Source: JAHJDR01 sp964526915 (GTDB lineage: Bacteria; UBA10199; JADGCS01). From it: a DNA stretch of 34,062 bases. Numbering within the stretch: position 1 is the first letter of the stretch; each line of letters opens with the position of its first letter. The translations under genes were made by a program, and so were the position numbers. A model generated the notes under the pieces. The model did not search any database. It was given only the letters and a program-made list of their open reading frames with translations, and had not been told where the DNA came from. The stretch lies in NCBI GenBank assembly GCA_964526915.1, contig CAZGMS010000046.1, positions 1-34,062 on the forward strand, given 5' to 3'. Shown piece after piece: positions 25,408 through 34,062 of this stretch.

Positions 25408-25470
25408 CACGATATGCGTTCTTCACTAGCCACTGGCCACTGGCACTAATCGCCAACACTATTCCCGTTG

Positions 25471-26553
25471 TCAACCCCTATCAAACACCCCCACAAGCTC
25501 GATGTGGTGCGTTTGCGGAAACATATCGATGGGCGTCACCTGAACGAGTTGATACCCCTTGTCAGACAACACCTGTGCCTCATTGATAAAATTTTGTGCC
25601 TGGCAGGAAACATAGATGATTCTTTGCGGTTGCAGGCGTGGCAGATAATTAACCACTGATCCCAAACCACCGCGTGGAGGGTCGCACACGATCAGGTCAA
25701 ACGCCTGATAGTCGTGAGCCAGATCACTCACCACAGTGACCGCATCACCCAGCACAAAACTGATTTTTTTATTCTTCTGCGCAAGACGCTCGCGTTCGCC
25801 AACCTCAATAGCCCGTGGGTCCGCATCGACCGCCAGAACGCGCCCGGCAATTTGGCTAAGCGGAAAAGCGAAATTACCTGCCCCACAATACAAATCCAAA
25901 ACTGTTTTCCATTTTCGCCCACGACCCGCTTTCATGACGCAATCACGCAGAACATCGTTTTGCACACGATTGACCTGCACAAAACCAGCTTCGTCGTCTT
26001 CACGAATCTCGAAGTCGTTCGCACCCGAAAGAACCGTGTCCGGGAGTGTTTTGAGTTGTTCGTTGACGGCCAGGTTGGCAATGAAACAATGCGTTACGGG
26101 AATGATGTCGTTCGTCTCATGCTGATGGTATCCCCAAATCCGCCGGTCGTGGTGCAAGGTGATGCGGCTACGGTAATGGTCCTCGCAGACCGAAGGGATG
26201 ATGGGGTGCAGGACAAACTCTCCACGACCGGTGTGACGCTCGAACAGCTGTGTCAACCATTCCTGTTTGAGCCTGAGTTGCTCCGCGTAAACCATGTGTT
26301 GCAGATTGCAACCGCCGCAAGTACCAAAATAGGGGCACGGGGGGCGGCGTCTTTTTGGACTTGATTCCAGGACCTCCTGTAATCTACACAGGAAGAGGCC
26401 TTTTTTGGTCCCCACGACAGTGGCCAAGACTTTCTCGCCGGGGAGCACAAAGGGAACCCTGAACTGATGCCCTTTCTGTTGCGCGCAACCCATGCCATGC
26501 CCATTGACATGCGTGACAGACAATGAAACTGTTTGAGGTGTTTGAGAAGCCAT
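25471..26553 (-). CDS. TrmA/RlmD-type 23S rRNA or tRNA (uracil-5-)-methyltransferase
   Basis: A 360-residue SAM-dependent RNA methyltransferase. An N-terminal TRAM-like domain (HVNGHGMGCAQQKG...VPFVLPGEKV) binds RNA. The iron-sulphur cysteines form CPYFGTCGGC (C-x5-C-x2-C), with a likely fourth in VTHCF. The SAM site is VLDLYCGAGNFAFPL, the acid is in CDPPRGGL, and the nucleophilic Cys is in IYVSCQAQ. It is shorter than E. coli RlmD. I chose the ATG at 26553; an in-frame GTG at 26562 is possible. Neither has a clear ribosome site. The ATG shares two bases with the ATG of the divergent lipoprotein gene at 26552. Confidence 0.9.
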   Translation of the reverse strand: MASQTPQTVSLSVTHVNGHGMGCAQQKGHQFRVPFVLPGEKVLATVVGTKKGLFLCRLQEVLESSPKRRRPPCPYFGTCGGCNLQHMVYAEQLRLKQEWLTQLFERHTGRGEFVLHPIIPSVCEDHYRSRITLHHDRRIWGYHQHETNDIIPVTHCFIANLAVNEQLKTLPDTVLSGANDFEIREDDEAGFVQVNRVQNDVLRDCVMKAGRGRKWKTVLDLYCGAGNFAFPLSQIAGRVLAVDADPRAIEVGERERLAQKNKKISFVLGDAVTVVSDLAHDYQAFDLIVCDPPRGGLGSVVNYLPRLQPQRIIYVSCQAQNFINEAQVLSDKGYQLVQVTPIDMFPQTHHIELVGVFDRG

Positions 26554-27193
26554 GAAAACCACGCGTCAAATATTGCCCCTGTTGCTATTGCCCCTGTTGC
26601 TCTCCTGCACCTTAGCCTGCTCGTCCCACACAGTAAAGTATTATGTCAAGAAAGCCGACAAACTCGTGGCCAAACAGGACACCCGACAGGCCATCCTCGT
26701 TTACCAGAGGGCCATCAAGGAATTTCCTGCGGAACCTGTTCTGTACATCAACCAGGCGGCTCTATTGCGCGAAGAGCAGCAATACACCCACGCGATCCGG
26801 GATTACACCATTGCCATAAATCTCAACGACCAGAGCCTCTGGCCATACATCGGTCTGGCCCGTGTGTATCTCAAGCAAAAGCAGTACAAACACGCCAAAG
26901 AAATTTTGCAGATGGGTCAGGAACAACTCCCCTTGAACGGCGCACTCGATTTTTATCTGGGCCACGTCGCCAACGCCACCAAACAACCTGAATTGGCAGT
27001 CCAACATTACACCGATGCCCAGGAACATGCCTATCCCAGGGCAGACAAGATCCACTATTACCGCGGTCTGGTTTACCAGAATCAGCTCAAAGATCACGCC
27101 CAAGCCAAACAGGATTTTGAGTCCTTTCTCAAAAGCAACACCACCGATACCGCCCAAATTGCCGAGGTCAAACAACACTTGCAATCGCTGTGA
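26552..27193 (+). CDS. TPR-repeat lipoprotein
   Basis: A 213-residue lipoprotein. A lipoprotein signal of about 22 residues, rich in Leu, ends in the lipobox TLAC. The mature part is a tetratricopeptide-repeat solenoid; visible repeats begin near YVKKADKLVAKQDTRQA, AVLYI-type helices, AIRDYTIAINLN, and the closing helices with HYYRGLVYQNQL. Such proteins are usually scaffolds at the outer or inner membrane. The start ATG overlaps the divergent methyltransferase start. The next gene begins 78 nt later. No specific partner can be named. Confidence 0.85.
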   Translation: MKTTRQILPLLLLPLLLSCTLACSSHTVKYYVKKADKLVAKQDTRQAILVYQRAIKEFPAEPVLYINQAALLREEQQYTHAIRDYTIAINLNDQSLWPYIGLARVYLKQKQYKHAKEILQMGQEQLPLNGALDFYLGHVANATKQPELAVQHYTDAQEHAYPRADKIHYYRGLVYQNQLKDHAQAKQDFESFLKSNTTDTAQIAEVKQHLQSL

Positions 27194-27271
27194 GGATCAC
27201 GCAACAATTCAGTGACAGTCACAAAATATCTTGTTAGGAGTTCATCCCAATACCTACGTGGAGGACCCGTC

Positions 27272-28951
27272 ATGGTCAGAACAAATCCAACAATCGCCAA
27301 AAATCCCGCGGTGGACAAGGACTCTGTCAAATCGAACCTGAAGTACCTGCAGTTTGGCATTCGCTTGTGGACTTTAAGGGAAAGACAAAAAATCCGCAGC
27401 AAGATCCTGGCCGACAAATTGGGAATCCCTTTTCATGAATACCGTCGTTACGAAGCCGGGGAAATCCTGCCCGATCAAGACACCCTTCAGCAACTGGCAC
27501 AGATATTAAAAGTAGAATTGTCGCAACTCACCCAATGGAAAAGCAAAGAACTGCACCAAGCCGGAAAACCCGCAATGGCCAAGGGGGCACACAAATATCT
27601 GTATCATTGGGACCTGGCGGAACAACAGTTCCGTAAAAACTGGTTGTCCCATCACGAAAAAGAGCAACGGCACGAACACATCATTCACGAAATTATCATT
27701 CTTCTCAAAAAAGAATCCTGTTCCCTCAAAACATTGCCCATCCTGCCTTTGGGGCTGTATCTGGTATTGGACGCGCTGATTTCCAACCAGCATCACGACA
27801 AGAAATTCATCCACGACATTTCCGATTTCGTCGTCGAAAACGAAACTCTGGCCCAGTACATGGCCCGGGATCCTGTGCTGGGGTGTTTTTTATTTGTGGC
27901 GGCCAACCGCGTCTATTTTTCGAAAGCCCCCCTGGACGGGATCGAAGATTGTTTCAACCGGCTCACCGTCAGCCAATTTTCCGACCTGGTGTTCATGGCC
28001 ACCACACCTGAGGGTGTGCACGCCAACTACGAAACACTTCCTTCCCTGCAACGCTTTATCGAATTTTCCAGTTTGGCAGTCCTCATGGTGAGAGAACTCA
28101 AAGACTATCTTCCAGACAACGTGAATTATCACCACCTCTACCTGGCCGCTCTCCTGCAGGGGGTTGGCACCTACGCCCTGCACACATCATTGCAAACCAT
28201 GATCGATCAACATCCAGAATGGTATGTGGTTACAAAACCGGAACTCGCGGAAGACGTGCATTGCAAAAAATCACTGGCTCAGCACCTCAATTGGGAATTT
28301 CACCCCATCATCAGTGGCATGATCGCCGCCAACTGGGGGCTCCCGCACGAGGTTGTGCAGACCTTAATCGAACACCACAAACAACCGACAAACGAGGTGT
28401 CCCCTGTCTGTGCCGTTTTGAAGCTCATCAATTTTTTTGTGGACTGCGACTTTCCGCGAATCAAGGCCAACGAAATTCAGGATCTCTTGGCCAAGTACCC
28501 GCAAGTCTCCATCGACCCCCAAGCCCTGCTCACGGTGTCTCAACACATGAACAAGATGAGTGAGTACCTCATCGAGATGAACTCCGTGGTGTTGGACAAC
28601 ACGCAAGTCACTTCTCTGGGCAGTGCAACTCAAAAAGAAATTGAGATCCTCGACGCAGGAGCAGACCCCATCTGTTCCAAACCCGTCTGGCGTCACCAAC
28701 CGTCTGCCAAAACTGAGTTCCGGTTCGACACAGAATACAGCAAAATTCTCACCATTGACTGTTCGCAACACCTGAACCAGTTCCTCACACAACACCTCTC
28801 CCCCAAAAAAGGGGAATCGCTCAGGGGGTACGGCGAGCGTGTGCAGAACCTGCAACTTGCGTTGTATCTGGCCCTGAGCGGCGATCTGGCGGACGTCTCC
28901 GCGCGGTTTCAACTTTCCGAACAGGAAATCGCGCTCAGGTTGAGCTTATGA
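27272..28951 (+). CDS. HTH (XRE-like) + HDOD-domain regulator
   Basis: A 559-residue protein. Residues about 25-85 are an XRE-type helix-turn-helix (ADKLGIPFHEYRRYEAGE). The central part, about residues 150-420, resembles an HDOD domain (LLQGVGTYALHTSL and HPIISGMIAANWGLP). The catalytic His-Asp pair of HD phosphohydrolases is absent, as usual for HDOD. The C-terminal 120 residues are unrecognised. The start at 27272 has GGAGG (27260-27264) at 7 nt; an upstream Met at 27212 has no such site. It overlaps the tatD start by ATGA, so the two are translationally coupled. Likely a signalling or transcriptional regulator, with no visible target. Confidence 0.8.
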   Translation: MVRTNPTIAKNPAVDKDSVKSNLKYLQFGIRLWTLRERQKIRSKILADKLGIPFHEYRRYEAGEILPDQDTLQQLAQILKVELSQLTQWKSKELHQAGKPAMAKGAHKYLYHWDLAEQQFRKNWLSHHEKEQRHEHIIHEIIILLKKESCSLKTLPILPLGLYLVLDALISNQHHDKKFIHDISDFVVENETLAQYMARDPVLGCFLFVAANRVYFSKAPLDGIEDCFNRLTVSQFSDLVFMATTPEGVHANYETLPSLQRFIEFSSLAVLMVRELKDYLPDNVNYHHLYLAALLQGVGTYALHTSLQTMIDQHPEWYVVTKPELAEDVHCKKSLAQHLNWEFHPIISGMIAANWGLPHEVVQTLIEHHKQPTNEVSPVCAVLKLINFFVDCDFPRIKANEIQDLLAKYPQVSIDPQALLTVSQHMNKMSEYLIEMNSVVLDNTQVTSLGSATQKEIEILDAGADPICSKPVWRHQPSAKTEFRFDTEYSKILTIDCSQHLNQFLTQHLSPKKGESLRGYGERVQNLQLALYLALSGDLADVSARFQLSEQEIALRLSL

Positions 28952-29736
28952 CACTGATCGACACACATTGCCACTTCTCTGGCTTGTCGGATATCGACAT
29001 CGAGAGCCTCATCAAGTTCGCCTCTGCTCACAGTGTGGACCGCCTGATCGTCATCGGTTCTGGAGACGGCTTCGAAGAAAACACGCACGCGCTCTCCGTT
29101 GCCAATAAGTACTCGAATGTTTATTGTACTTTGGGGTTTCACCCCCACGAAGCCAAGGACATGACCGAAGACCAGTTTTTTTTGCTGTCGGGGCTTATTG
29201 CCGACAACGCCAAGGTCGTGGGCATTGGCGAAACGGGACTTGATTATCACTACATGCATTCTCCCAAAAACAGCCAGCAAGCCGTATTCGCCTGCTTTGT
29301 AGCCCTGGCCGGGACCGTGAAAAAACCGTTGGTTGTGCACGACAGGGATTGTGGCGATGAGTGTGTGGACATCATCAAAAACGCGGGAATTTCCGACCTC
29401 AAAGGGGTCGTGCATTGTTTTTCGGGCAATCTGGATCTGGCCAGGAAATATCTGGATCTGGGGTTCATGATTTCTTTTACGGGCATCATCACGTTTCCCA
29501 AGGCCCAGGAGCTACGCGACGTGCTCAAGTACGTTCCCCTAGACCGGATCATGTTGGAAACAGATGCCCCCTTCCTCACACCGCACCCGCATCGCGGCAA
29601 AAAAAACCAGCCCGCGTACGTCAAATATGTGGCCGAGCGCATGGCAGAGATCAAACAAATTTCTTTTGAAGAAGTCTCTCGCCTCACCACGCAAAATGCG
29701 GAACTGTTTTTTGGTTTAGGGGACGTTGTTGACTAA
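28948..29736 (+). CDS. tatD: TatD-family metal-dependent DNase
   Basis: A 262-residue TIM-barrel hydrolase of the TatD family, normal length. Metal ligands are in place: DTHCHF at the N-terminus, GIGETGLDY, VVHDRD, VHCFSG, and ETDAPFL, followed by the HPHRGKKNQP loop common in the family. Members act as 3'-5' exonucleases or in DNA repair. Translation is coupled to the HTH-HDOD gene by an ATGA overlap. The last 21 nt overlap the convergent def gene. Confidence 0.95.
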   Translation: MTLIDTHCHFSGLSDIDIESLIKFASAHSVDRLIVIGSGDGFEENTHALSVANKYSNVYCTLGFHPHEAKDMTEDQFFLLSGLIADNAKVVGIGETGLDYHYMHSPKNSQQAVFACFVALAGTVKKPLVVHDRDCGDECVDIIKNAGISDLKGVVHCFSGNLDLARKYLDLGFMISFTGIITFPKAQELRDVLKYVPLDRIMLETDAPFLTPHPHRGKKNQPAYVKYVAERMAEIKQISFEEVSRLTTQNAELFFGLGDVVD

Positions 29737-30249
29737 CCTCCGCCTCACCATTTGTTTGCGATACATATCCCTTTTAAGACGTGACAGATGGTCCACAAGC
29801 AAAATGCCCTTGAGGTGATCCATCTCGTGTTGCGCGCAGATGGCCTCCAGCCCAGTGAGGTGAATGGTAAACTCTTTGCCATCGGCATCAAGCGCCTCCA
29901 CATCAATTTCACTGGCCCGCTCCCTATTCACCAGCAGATCCGGGCAGGACAAACAACCTTCTTCGTATGTGGTGGTCCCCAACTGATGAACAATCTGTGG
30001 ATTGATAAAACAGAGCGGGCGCGACGTTGTCTGCTCCGCATCATCGGGAAGAGGCATGGGCACATCCATCACAAACAACGTGATGTTGTTCCCGACTTGC
30101 GGTGCGGCCAGTCCGATTCCGGTCGTCCCCTGCATGGTTTCGAACAGGTCATGCACAAGTGTCTGAATCTCCGCCGTGACCTTCTTGACGGGAACAGACG
30201 GTTCTTTGAGACTTTTTGTGGGGTAGGTCAGGATTGTGAGTAGTGACAT
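29716..30249 (-). CDS. def: Peptide deformylase
   Basis: A 177-residue peptide deformylase that removes the formyl group from N-terminal Met of new proteins. All three motifs are present: GIGLAAPQVG, EEGCLSCPDL with the metal Cys, and QHEMDHLKG with the two metal His and catalytic Glu. The start at 30249 fits the usual MxLLTILTYP beginning of homologues; Met at 30261 is an alternative, and neither has a good ribosome site. It lies downstream of priA on the same strand but 148 nt away, across a repeat-rich gap. Confidence 0.95.
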   Translation of the reverse strand: MSLLTILTYPTKSLKEPSVPVKKVTAEIQTLVHDLFETMQGTTGIGLAAPQVGNNITLFVMDVPMPLPDDAEQTTSRPLCFINPQIVHQLGTTTYEEGCLSCPDLLVNRERASEIDVEALDADGKEFTIHLTGLEAICAQHEMDHLKGILLVDHLSRLKRDMYRKQMVRRRLVNNVP

Positions 30250-30319
30250 AAGAAGGTTCATTCTACAGCAAACCAAATCACCATTTCAACCTTTTCGTGG
30301 TTCGCTTGTCATTTGATAT

Positions 30320-30389
30320 TTTGCACTTTTCACTTTGCACTTTGCATTGACAAAATCCCCTCGTCCATTCGTCCCTCGTGTCTTCGTCC
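30320..30389. repeat. Degenerate tandem repeats between priA and def
   Basis: TTTGCACT/TTTCACTT-like units fill 30320-30348, followed by TCGTCC hexamers at 30361, 30369 and 30384 and a near-copy at 30376. The second set matches the array at 23743-23775. No gene is seen in this 148-nt spacer. Confidence 0.6.
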
Positions 30390-30397
30390 CTCATCCC

Positions 30398-32494
30398 CTA
30401 CACCATCCCCACTGCGTCCACGTCGATCTGGTATTGAATGCCCCTGAGTTTGCGCCGATCAAGATCGTCCCGCAGATAGGCCACCAAATCCCCAACCTTG
30501 AGTCCCCGGCGAATTTTTAAAATCACGTGGTGGCGATACTTGCCGCGAACCTTTGCCACGGGCATTTCCGCTGGACCCAGAATCTGCAAATCGAGCTGAT
30601 TCGTGCGACACGTGACGCCATCGAGAAAAGTCTTCCACTCACACAGAAAATTCTTGAGTCTCTGTTCCTGCGCTGACAAAAAACGAAACTGCACCAGGCG
30701 CGAAAAAGGAGGGTATCCCAAGGCCTGCCGCAGGGCAAGTTCATGCTGTGCGAACTTCTGATAATCCTGACGAATCCCCCACTGCACACTGGGGTGCTCC
30801 GGCATGAGACTCTGCACCAGCACGTGTCCCTTCTGATCCGACCGCCCCGCCCGTCCCGCCACCTGCACCAGATTCTGAAAAGACCTCTCGCTGGCCCGAA
30901 AATCGGGCAGTCCCAAATGCGCGTCGATCCCCAAAATACCCACGAAACCGATGTTGTCGAAATCGTGTCCTTTGGAAATCATCTGCGTACCCACAATCAG
31001 ATCGATTTTGTGTTTGGCAAAATCATTGAAGATCCTTCTCAATTCGCGCTCATTCGAAACCGCGTCGCTGTCGAGTCGCGTCAGCACCACCCTCGGGTGC
31101 ATGGCGCCAATCTCATCCGCCACAGATTGTGTTCCAAATCCGAGCAACGTCAAACCCTTCACATGACACGCGGCACAAACGCCATCATACGGCTTTGCAA
31201 AGTCACAGTAATGACATTTGAGAACCCTTCCCTCCTTGTGATACTTGAGCCCCACACTGCAATTGGGACAAATCTGGATGGTCGCGCAGGACGCACAATA
31301 CGCACTCTGCGCAAACCCTCGCTGACCAACATAAATCAACATCTGTTTTTTCTTTTTGTGAAAGTGCTCGATGGCATCATGGATGTGCTGAGAAAGACAC
31401 AGGGGCGTTTTGCGCTGTTCACGTTCCTTGCCAAAATGAATCACGCGAATGTCTGGCAGACTCGCGCCACCTGAACGGGCATGCAGTTCATACAAATGGT
31501 ATTTGTTGTTGATGACCTGGTAATACGTCTCCAAACTGGGCGTGGCCGATCCCATGATGACCGGTATCTTGAGGATTCGTGCTCGGCTCACGGCCAGATT
31601 GCGGGCCTGATAACGAAACCGTTCCTCCTGCTTGTAGGAATGATCATGTTCTTCATCGACGATGATCACCCCCAGATTTTTAAAGGGGGCGAACAGGGCC
31701 GAACGAGTTCCCACAAGGACTTGCGGTCTTTCATCCAGACAACTCTGCCACTGGCTGAGCCGCTGATTCTGTGTGAGCGAGCTGTGATACACGAGCAGGG
31801 ATCCCGCAAAATGATGATTGAGCCTGGCCAACATTTGCGGTGTGAGCCCGATTTCGGGGACCAGAAACAGGGCCGATTTGTTCTGCTGTAAAACAGTTTT
31901 GATCACCCGGATGTAGACCTCTGTTTTCCCAGAACCCGTGACCCCACGCAGCAAGACAGGATAATATTCGTCAAGATGCCCCGCCAGACTTTGGTACACA
32001 AGGTTTTGCTCGTTAGTCAGCACCACATCTTTGGTGGAAAAATCGTGACTGAAATTGATGGGTTTGTATTTATAAGAATGTTCCTTCCCGATTTTTTGCA
32101 CATCCAGATACAGGGAAGGGATGGCTTGCGACAAAACCTGACCCAAGGGTGTCGCGTAGTAATCAGCGGCAAACTCCAGCCACTGCAGGTACGCCGCGTC
32201 TACCAGCGGTTGCTCATCGAGCACGGTCAGGATGTCCTTGATCTGTTGCTTCTGGGGCACAGAGGCGGGCAAAGTGGTCATCACGTCCCAGCAAATCCCG
32301 ATGATCTGTTTGCGTCCAAAGGGCACCAAGACCCTTTTTCCACGCGTCAGCTGCCCTCTCAAAGACCTTGGCACACGGTAGGTAAACAAGGTGGTTAACG
32401 GCACGGCAACAACGACATTGACATAGCCCGTATCAGAGCACAAAACACAATCTAACTGGTTGTTATCTTTCATAAATAATAGGTCCAAAACCAT
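30398..32494 (-). CDS. priA: Primosomal protein N' (PriA) helicase
   Basis: A superfamily 2 DNA helicase of about 698 residues that restarts stalled replication forks. The N-terminal 3'-DNA-binding domain ends in the VPFGRKQIIGICWD segment. The helicase core has Walker A GVTGSGKTEVY and the DEEH box. Eight cysteines in four pairs (CASC, CPNC, CHYC, CAAC) form the zinc region. Motifs VGTQMISKGHDF and QVAGRAGR follow. The frame is open up to a Met at 32551; I prefer 32494, which has a weak AGAG site, and 32473 is also possible. It is divergent from gyrA. Confidence 0.95.
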   Translation of the reverse strand: MVLDLLFMKDNNQLDCVLCSDTGYVNVVVAVPLTTLFTYRVPRSLRGQLTRGKRVLVPFGRKQIIGICWDVMTTLPASVPQKQQIKDILTVLDEQPLVDAAYLQWLEFAADYYATPLGQVLSQAIPSLYLDVQKIGKEHSYKYKPINFSHDFSTKDVVLTNEQNLVYQSLAGHLDEYYPVLLRGVTGSGKTEVYIRVIKTVLQQNKSALFLVPEIGLTPQMLARLNHHFAGSLLVYHSSLTQNQRLSQWQSCLDERPQVLVGTRSALFAPFKNLGVIIVDEEHDHSYKQEERFRYQARNLAVSRARILKIPVIMGSATPSLETYYQVINNKYHLYELHARSGGASLPDIRVIHFGKEREQRKTPLCLSQHIHDAIEHFHKKKKQMLIYVGQRGFAQSAYCASCATIQICPNCSVGLKYHKEGRVLKCHYCDFAKPYDGVCAACHVKGLTLLGFGTQSVADEIGAMHPRVVLTRLDSDAVSNERELRRIFNDFAKHKIDLIVGTQMISKGHDFDNIGFVGILGIDAHLGLPDFRASERSFQNLVQVAGRAGRSDQKGHVLVQSLMPEHPSVQWGIRQDYQKFAQHELALRQALGYPPFSRLVQFRFLSAQEQRLKNFLCEWKTFLDGVTCRTNQLDLQILGPAEMPVAKVRGKYRHHVILKIRRGLKVGDLVAYLRDDLDRRKLRGIQYQIDVDAVGMV

Positions 32495-32589
32495 TGAATC
32501 TCTATTGACATCGGGCCTTAATGTTTCTATTTTGCGAGTTCGTTCAACCACATTAACTGATTTGTCGCAATGACATTTGAAAGATTGTT

Positions 32590-34062
32590 ATGGATACTGT
32601 CACCGAAATAAAAGAACCTGCAAAAAACATCATCGGCATCAATCTCGAAGACGAGATGCGCGACTCTTATCTGGATTATTCCATGAGCGTGATCATCGGC
32701 CGCGCCCTCCCCGACATCCGGGACGGCCTCAAGCCTGTGCACCGAAGAATCCTGTACGCCATGTTTCGCGAGGGATTGTTGTCTTCCAAGCGCTATTCCA
32801 AATGCGCCGGGGTCGTCGGGGAAGTCCTTAAAAAATATCATCCCCATGGAGATAGTGCCGTGTATGATTCGCTAGTCCGCATGGCGCAACCCTGGAACAT
32901 GCGGTATCCCTTAATCGACGGGCAAGGCAACTTTGGTTCAGTCGATGGTGATTCTGCGGCGGCTTATCGTTACACCGAATGCCGGATGACCAGGCTTGCC
33001 GAGGCCATGATGGCCGATATCGACAAAGACACCGTGAAATTCGTCCCCAACTTCGATGACGCCACTGTTGAACCTTCTGTGCTCCCCACGCGTGTCCCGA
33101 ATCTGCTCATCAACGGTTCTGACGGTATCGCCGTGGGCATGGCCACCAAAATCCCGCCGCATAACCTGGGAGAAGTGATTGATGCCGTGGTCTATTTAAT
33201 TGACCAGGGCAAAATTTCCGAAGGTGAAAAATTAACCACTTTTTATTCAGAAGCCACGCTGGAAGGACTGATGCAATATATTAAAGGTCCTGATTTCCCT
33301 ACATCCGGGGCCATTTACGATATTAATGAAATCATAGCCGCTTATGCTACCGGCAAAGGCAAGATCCTGCTTCGGGGCAAAGCCGAAATCGAGGACATCG
33401 GCAAAGGCAAATCAGCCATCATCATCACCCAATTGCCGTATCAGGTAAATAAAGCTTTATTGGTTGCCAAAATCGCGGATCTGGTCAAGGACAAAAAAAT
33501 CAACGGCATTTCCGATTTGCGCGATGAATCAGACAGGCATGGGATAAGGGTGGTGGTGGAATTAAAAAGGGACGCCAGGCCCAGATCGATTTTAAATAAC
33601 CTCTACCAGCATACGGATTTGCAAACCTCTTTTCCGGTCAATACCGTAGCCCTGGTTGACGGCACTCCCAGGACTCTGTCCTTAAAAACCATACTTGAAG
33701 AATTTGTCAGGCACCGCCTCTCTGTGGTGCGCCGCAGAAGCGAATTTGAGCTTTCTCAAGCCCGGCAAAAAGCCCATATCCTGGAAGGCCTGCTGATTGC
33801 GGTGGCTAACATTGACAAAGTCATAGAAACTATTAAAAAATCTAGCGATGCCGATGCTGCCAAAAACAATCTGATGCGCAAATTTAATCTGACCCAAATC
33901 CAGGCCACTGCCATTCTTGATATGCAATTGCGGCGCCTGGCAGCTCTGGAAAGGCAAAAAATAGAGGACGAATATGCCCTGGTAAAAGAGACTATTGCCT
34001 ATTTACAGGATCTGCTTTCCCATCCTGCCAAAATCCTGACAGTGATCAAAAAAGAACTGGCC
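32590..34062 (+). CDS. gyrA: DNA gyrase subunit A (3' truncated by window edge)
   Basis: The first 491 residues of GyrA, which with GyrB introduces negative supercoils. No stop occurs before the window end. Seen: N-terminal SYLDYSMSVIIGRALPDIR, the quinolone-determining segment HPHGDSAVYD with Ser and Asp at the usual positions (sensitive type), and AAYRYTE with the catalytic Tyr. The tower and start of the coiled-coil follow to the end. The ribosome site is weak. Codon use changes from about 33150 onward, with many more AGG/AGA Arg and TTA Leu codons, and protein features change with it (see findings). Confidence 0.95.
   Translation, partial: MDTVTEIKEPAKNIIGINLEDEMRDSYLDYSMSVIIGRALPDIRDGLKPVHRRILYAMFREGLLSSKRYSKCAGVVGEVLKKYHPHGDSAVYDSLVRMAQPWNMRYPLIDGQGNFGSVDGDSAAAYRYTECRMTRLAEAMMADIDKDTVKFVPNFDDATVEPSVLPTRVPNLLINGSDGIAVGMATKIPPHNLGEVIDAVVYLIDQGKISEGEKLTTFYSEATLEGLMQYIKGPDFPTSGAIYDINEIIAAYATGKGKILLRGKAEIEDIGKGKSAIIITQLPYQVNKALLVAKIADLVKDKKINGISDLRDESDRHGIRVVVELKRDARPRSILNNLYQHTDLQTSFPVNTVALVDGTPRTLSLKTILEEFVRHRLSVVRRRSEFELSQARQKAHILEGLLIAVANIDKVIETIKKSSDADAAKNNLMRKFNLTQIQATAILDMQLRRLAALERQKIEDEYALVKETIAYLQDLLSHPAKILTVIKKELA

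Noticed and set aside
28364..28912. 182-residue minus-strand ORF
   Set aside because: Shadow of the HTH-HDOD gene with no motif or ribosome site.
1..34062. tRNA or rRNA genes
   Set aside because: No cloverleaf or conserved rRNA stretch was noticed on reading; a covariance search would be decisive.

Overview
The window reads as a chromosomal segment of a Gram-negative bacterium. It has Sec signal peptides, a lipoprotein with a lipobox, standard bacterial Shine-Dalgarno sites, and housekeeping genes (priA, def, tatD, gyrA). The first half of GyrA and the AMMECR1/MEMO and HTH-HDOD genes fit a deltaproteobacterium-like or Bdellovibrionota-like candidate lineage. I cannot fix the taxon by eye. 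No rRNA, tRNA or CRISPR array was seen.

Layout. Positions 1-1141 hold the end of an unknown gene and a HAD sugar-phosphatase-like protein with a signal peptide. Positions 1458-9116 are a plus-strand run: a 1218-residue unknown membrane protein, a GalT-family nucleotidyltransferase, a sucrose-phosphate-synthase-like GT4 glycosyltransferase, and an organophosphate:phosphate antiporter. Convergent to it, with stop codons touching, is a 1266-residue GT4 + ManC (mannose-1-phosphate guanylyltransferase) fusion at 9117-12917. Positions 12918-17281 look like an accessory patch: a deleted remnant of a transporter gene, an AAA ATPase, the intact transporter, a small frameshifted ORF, and an AbiEi-like winged-helix regulator with a palindromic operator. 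Positions 17516-21088 encode a second giant fusion, ManA + ManB (phosphomannose isomerase + phosphomannomutase).

Positions 21276-34062 are more ordinary: a palindromic repeat in the leader of a Na/Pi cotransporter, a ThiE/TenI-like protein, AmrA and AmrB (AMMECR1 and MEMO), a TrmA/RlmD-type RNA methyltransferase, a TPR lipoprotein, an HTH-HDOD regulator, TatD, peptide deformylase, PriA, and a GyrA that runs off the end. Short tandem repeats fill several of these intergenic gaps.

How the genes fit together. The two fusions carry all three steps from fructose-6-phosphate to GDP-mannose (ManA, ManB, ManC), and ManC is fused to a glycosyltransferase of the sucrose-phosphate-synthase type. Two sugar-phosphate antiporters, a second GT4, a GalT and a SPP-like HAD phosphatase lie alongside. 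Together they suggest a dedicated pathway from sugar phosphate to a mannosylated (possibly mannosylfructose-like) product. The final product is inference. The order of the enzymatic domains is seen directly.
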